Shown: piece by piece, positions 63,065 through 64,000 of the stretch
Layout: every line of letters begins with the position of its first letter
Position numbering within the stretch: position 1 is the stretch's first letter
Notes under the pieces: generated by a model
What the model saw: only the letters and a program-made list of their open reading frames with translations
What the model was told of the DNA's origin: nothing
Databases searched by the model: none
Made by a program: the position numbers and the translations under genes
Source: Ignelater luminosus
Taxonomy: Eukaryota; Arthropoda; Insecta; Coleoptera; Elateridae
Length of the DNA: 64,000 nt
Assembly: GCA_011009095.1 (NCBI GenBank)
Contig: VTPC01002345.1
Coordinates: forward strand, 293,740 to 357,739
Direction of reading: 5' to 3'

Positions 63065-64000
63065 GTGTTGTTTCATTCTTGTCCGACTGGTTCTGTTGTT
63101 CTTCTATCTTTTTCCTCGCATAGTTGCCAGATGGGGATGCATTATTATATGTCTAGGATCTATAGTTGACCAGTTCTATTTTGACGATCAAATAAGCGGA
63201 ACTACGGAACTTTGGTTATTATTATCTTAACAAAAAATTGTTATAGTTGAACGCTCCTTTTAAAAGTTAATTGTGCTTGAAGGCTTGAAAGCAATGTTTG
63301 ATTGGAATGAACTACAGATTGATGTTTGCTACAGCATTGTTTTAATGAATTATTGTTATTAATACTTCCACATTTTACAAATATACTAAAACATTTTTTG
63401 AAAATTAATTAATAATATAGAGAGGTGGCGGTTGACAAAATCTTTTTGATTGTGCAGGCAAACTCTGAATTTAAAGTATTGAAGAGGAAACCTATGCTCA
63501 TGGTCATGCATAACACATACCAATAAAATTAAAGTGCATTACATTGAAACCCTGAAATAGTAAGTAGTCTAAATTCGATTTGCATTTCATTAATATTAAT
63601 TAAGAGATATTTTCAGAGATATTTTAATTTAGAAAGTAACACTAGGGCCCTAGGGCATAAGATTCTTACCTGAGAATATTTGACAATTTTGTAAATGACT
63701 CAAATCAACAGAATTCTTGAATTGCAAAAAATTAATCACTCTGGGGTTTCTTATATGCATGTATTCGAATACTTTGTCCATCCATCAAGTTCTAGCCAAA
63801 CTATACTCAATGTTTATTAACTTTCATACATTTTCCACAAAGTTAAAGTTAGGAACTGCTCTCTTTAGAATTTAGACTTTGTTTCTAAGAAGTTCTTTGG
63901 CTAAACCAGTAATATACGTTGGTCAACTATTACTCAATAATACAAAACAAGCTAGAGTACTTTTTTCGGTATGGCATTACCATGAACAGATCTTTTATTA
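63065..64000. other. AT-rich stretch to the window edge, no gene recognised
   Basis: Apart from a CAG-GTAAGA donor-like site on the minus strand near 63670, nothing is seen. A gene continuing beyond the window cannot be excluded. Confidence 0.4.

Noticed and set aside
1-64000. CRISPR arrays, rRNA, phage or bacterial operons
   Set aside because: No regularly spaced repeats, rRNA-like segments or tightly packed ORFs; spliced gene structure and eukaryotic transposons instead.

Overview
The window is AT-rich animal DNA that looks like an insect, and plausibly a beetle. The evidence is spliced gene structure, a GDNF-receptor/GAS1-type gene with a multi-kilobase intron, and decayed Tc1/mariner, hAT-like and APE-type LINE elements typical of insect genomes. 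The species cannot be fixed from the sequence alone. There are no bacterial operons, CRISPR arrays, rRNAs or secure tRNAs.

The one host gene I can support is on the minus strand between about 35.8 and 46 kb. It encodes a two-domain, Cys-rich, probably GPI-anchored GAS1/GDNF-receptor-like protein. Its two coding exons (41601-41356 and 36338-35847) join in phase 0 across a 5.0-kb intron to give 245 residues. A CpG-rich block at about 45.35-45.98 kb, ending in a GTAAGT donor, is the best candidate for its 5' untranslated exon and promoter. A second moderately CpG-rich, homeodomain-site-like block at 47.34-47.72 kb could be upstream regulatory DNA.

Most of the remaining recognisable content is mobile DNA, all of it broken. 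From left to right: an unnamed inverted-repeat pair (0.43-1.28 kb); two Tc1-type transposase relics of one family in opposite orientation (5.4-6.5 kb); an irritans-type mariner with intact TIRs but a frameshift, a lost third catalytic Asp and a missing C-terminus (15.02-16.15 kb); a hAT-like element (17.28-21.01 kb) split by an APE-type LINE with a perfect 12-bp target duplication; a Jockey-like LINE scrap (26.9-27.3 kb); a DD41D mariner-type element with TIRs of about 315 bp (29.18-30.96 kb); two more LINE relics (44.6-45.0 kb minus, 49.2-50.8 kb plus); a hAT-type end (57.77 kb); and possible LTR/primer-binding-site remnants (58.05 and 59.4 kb).

Three further CpG-rich blocks (1-120, 22.2-22.56 and 62.8-63.0 kb) resemble insect first exons or promoters but have no gene I can attach to them. 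The other long stretches are AT-rich DNA in which I see no gene. I found no convincing previously undescribed system. The best second looks are the nested hAT/LINE with exact junctions, the long-TIR DD41D element, the Tc1 inverted pair and the orphan CpG block at 22.2 kb.
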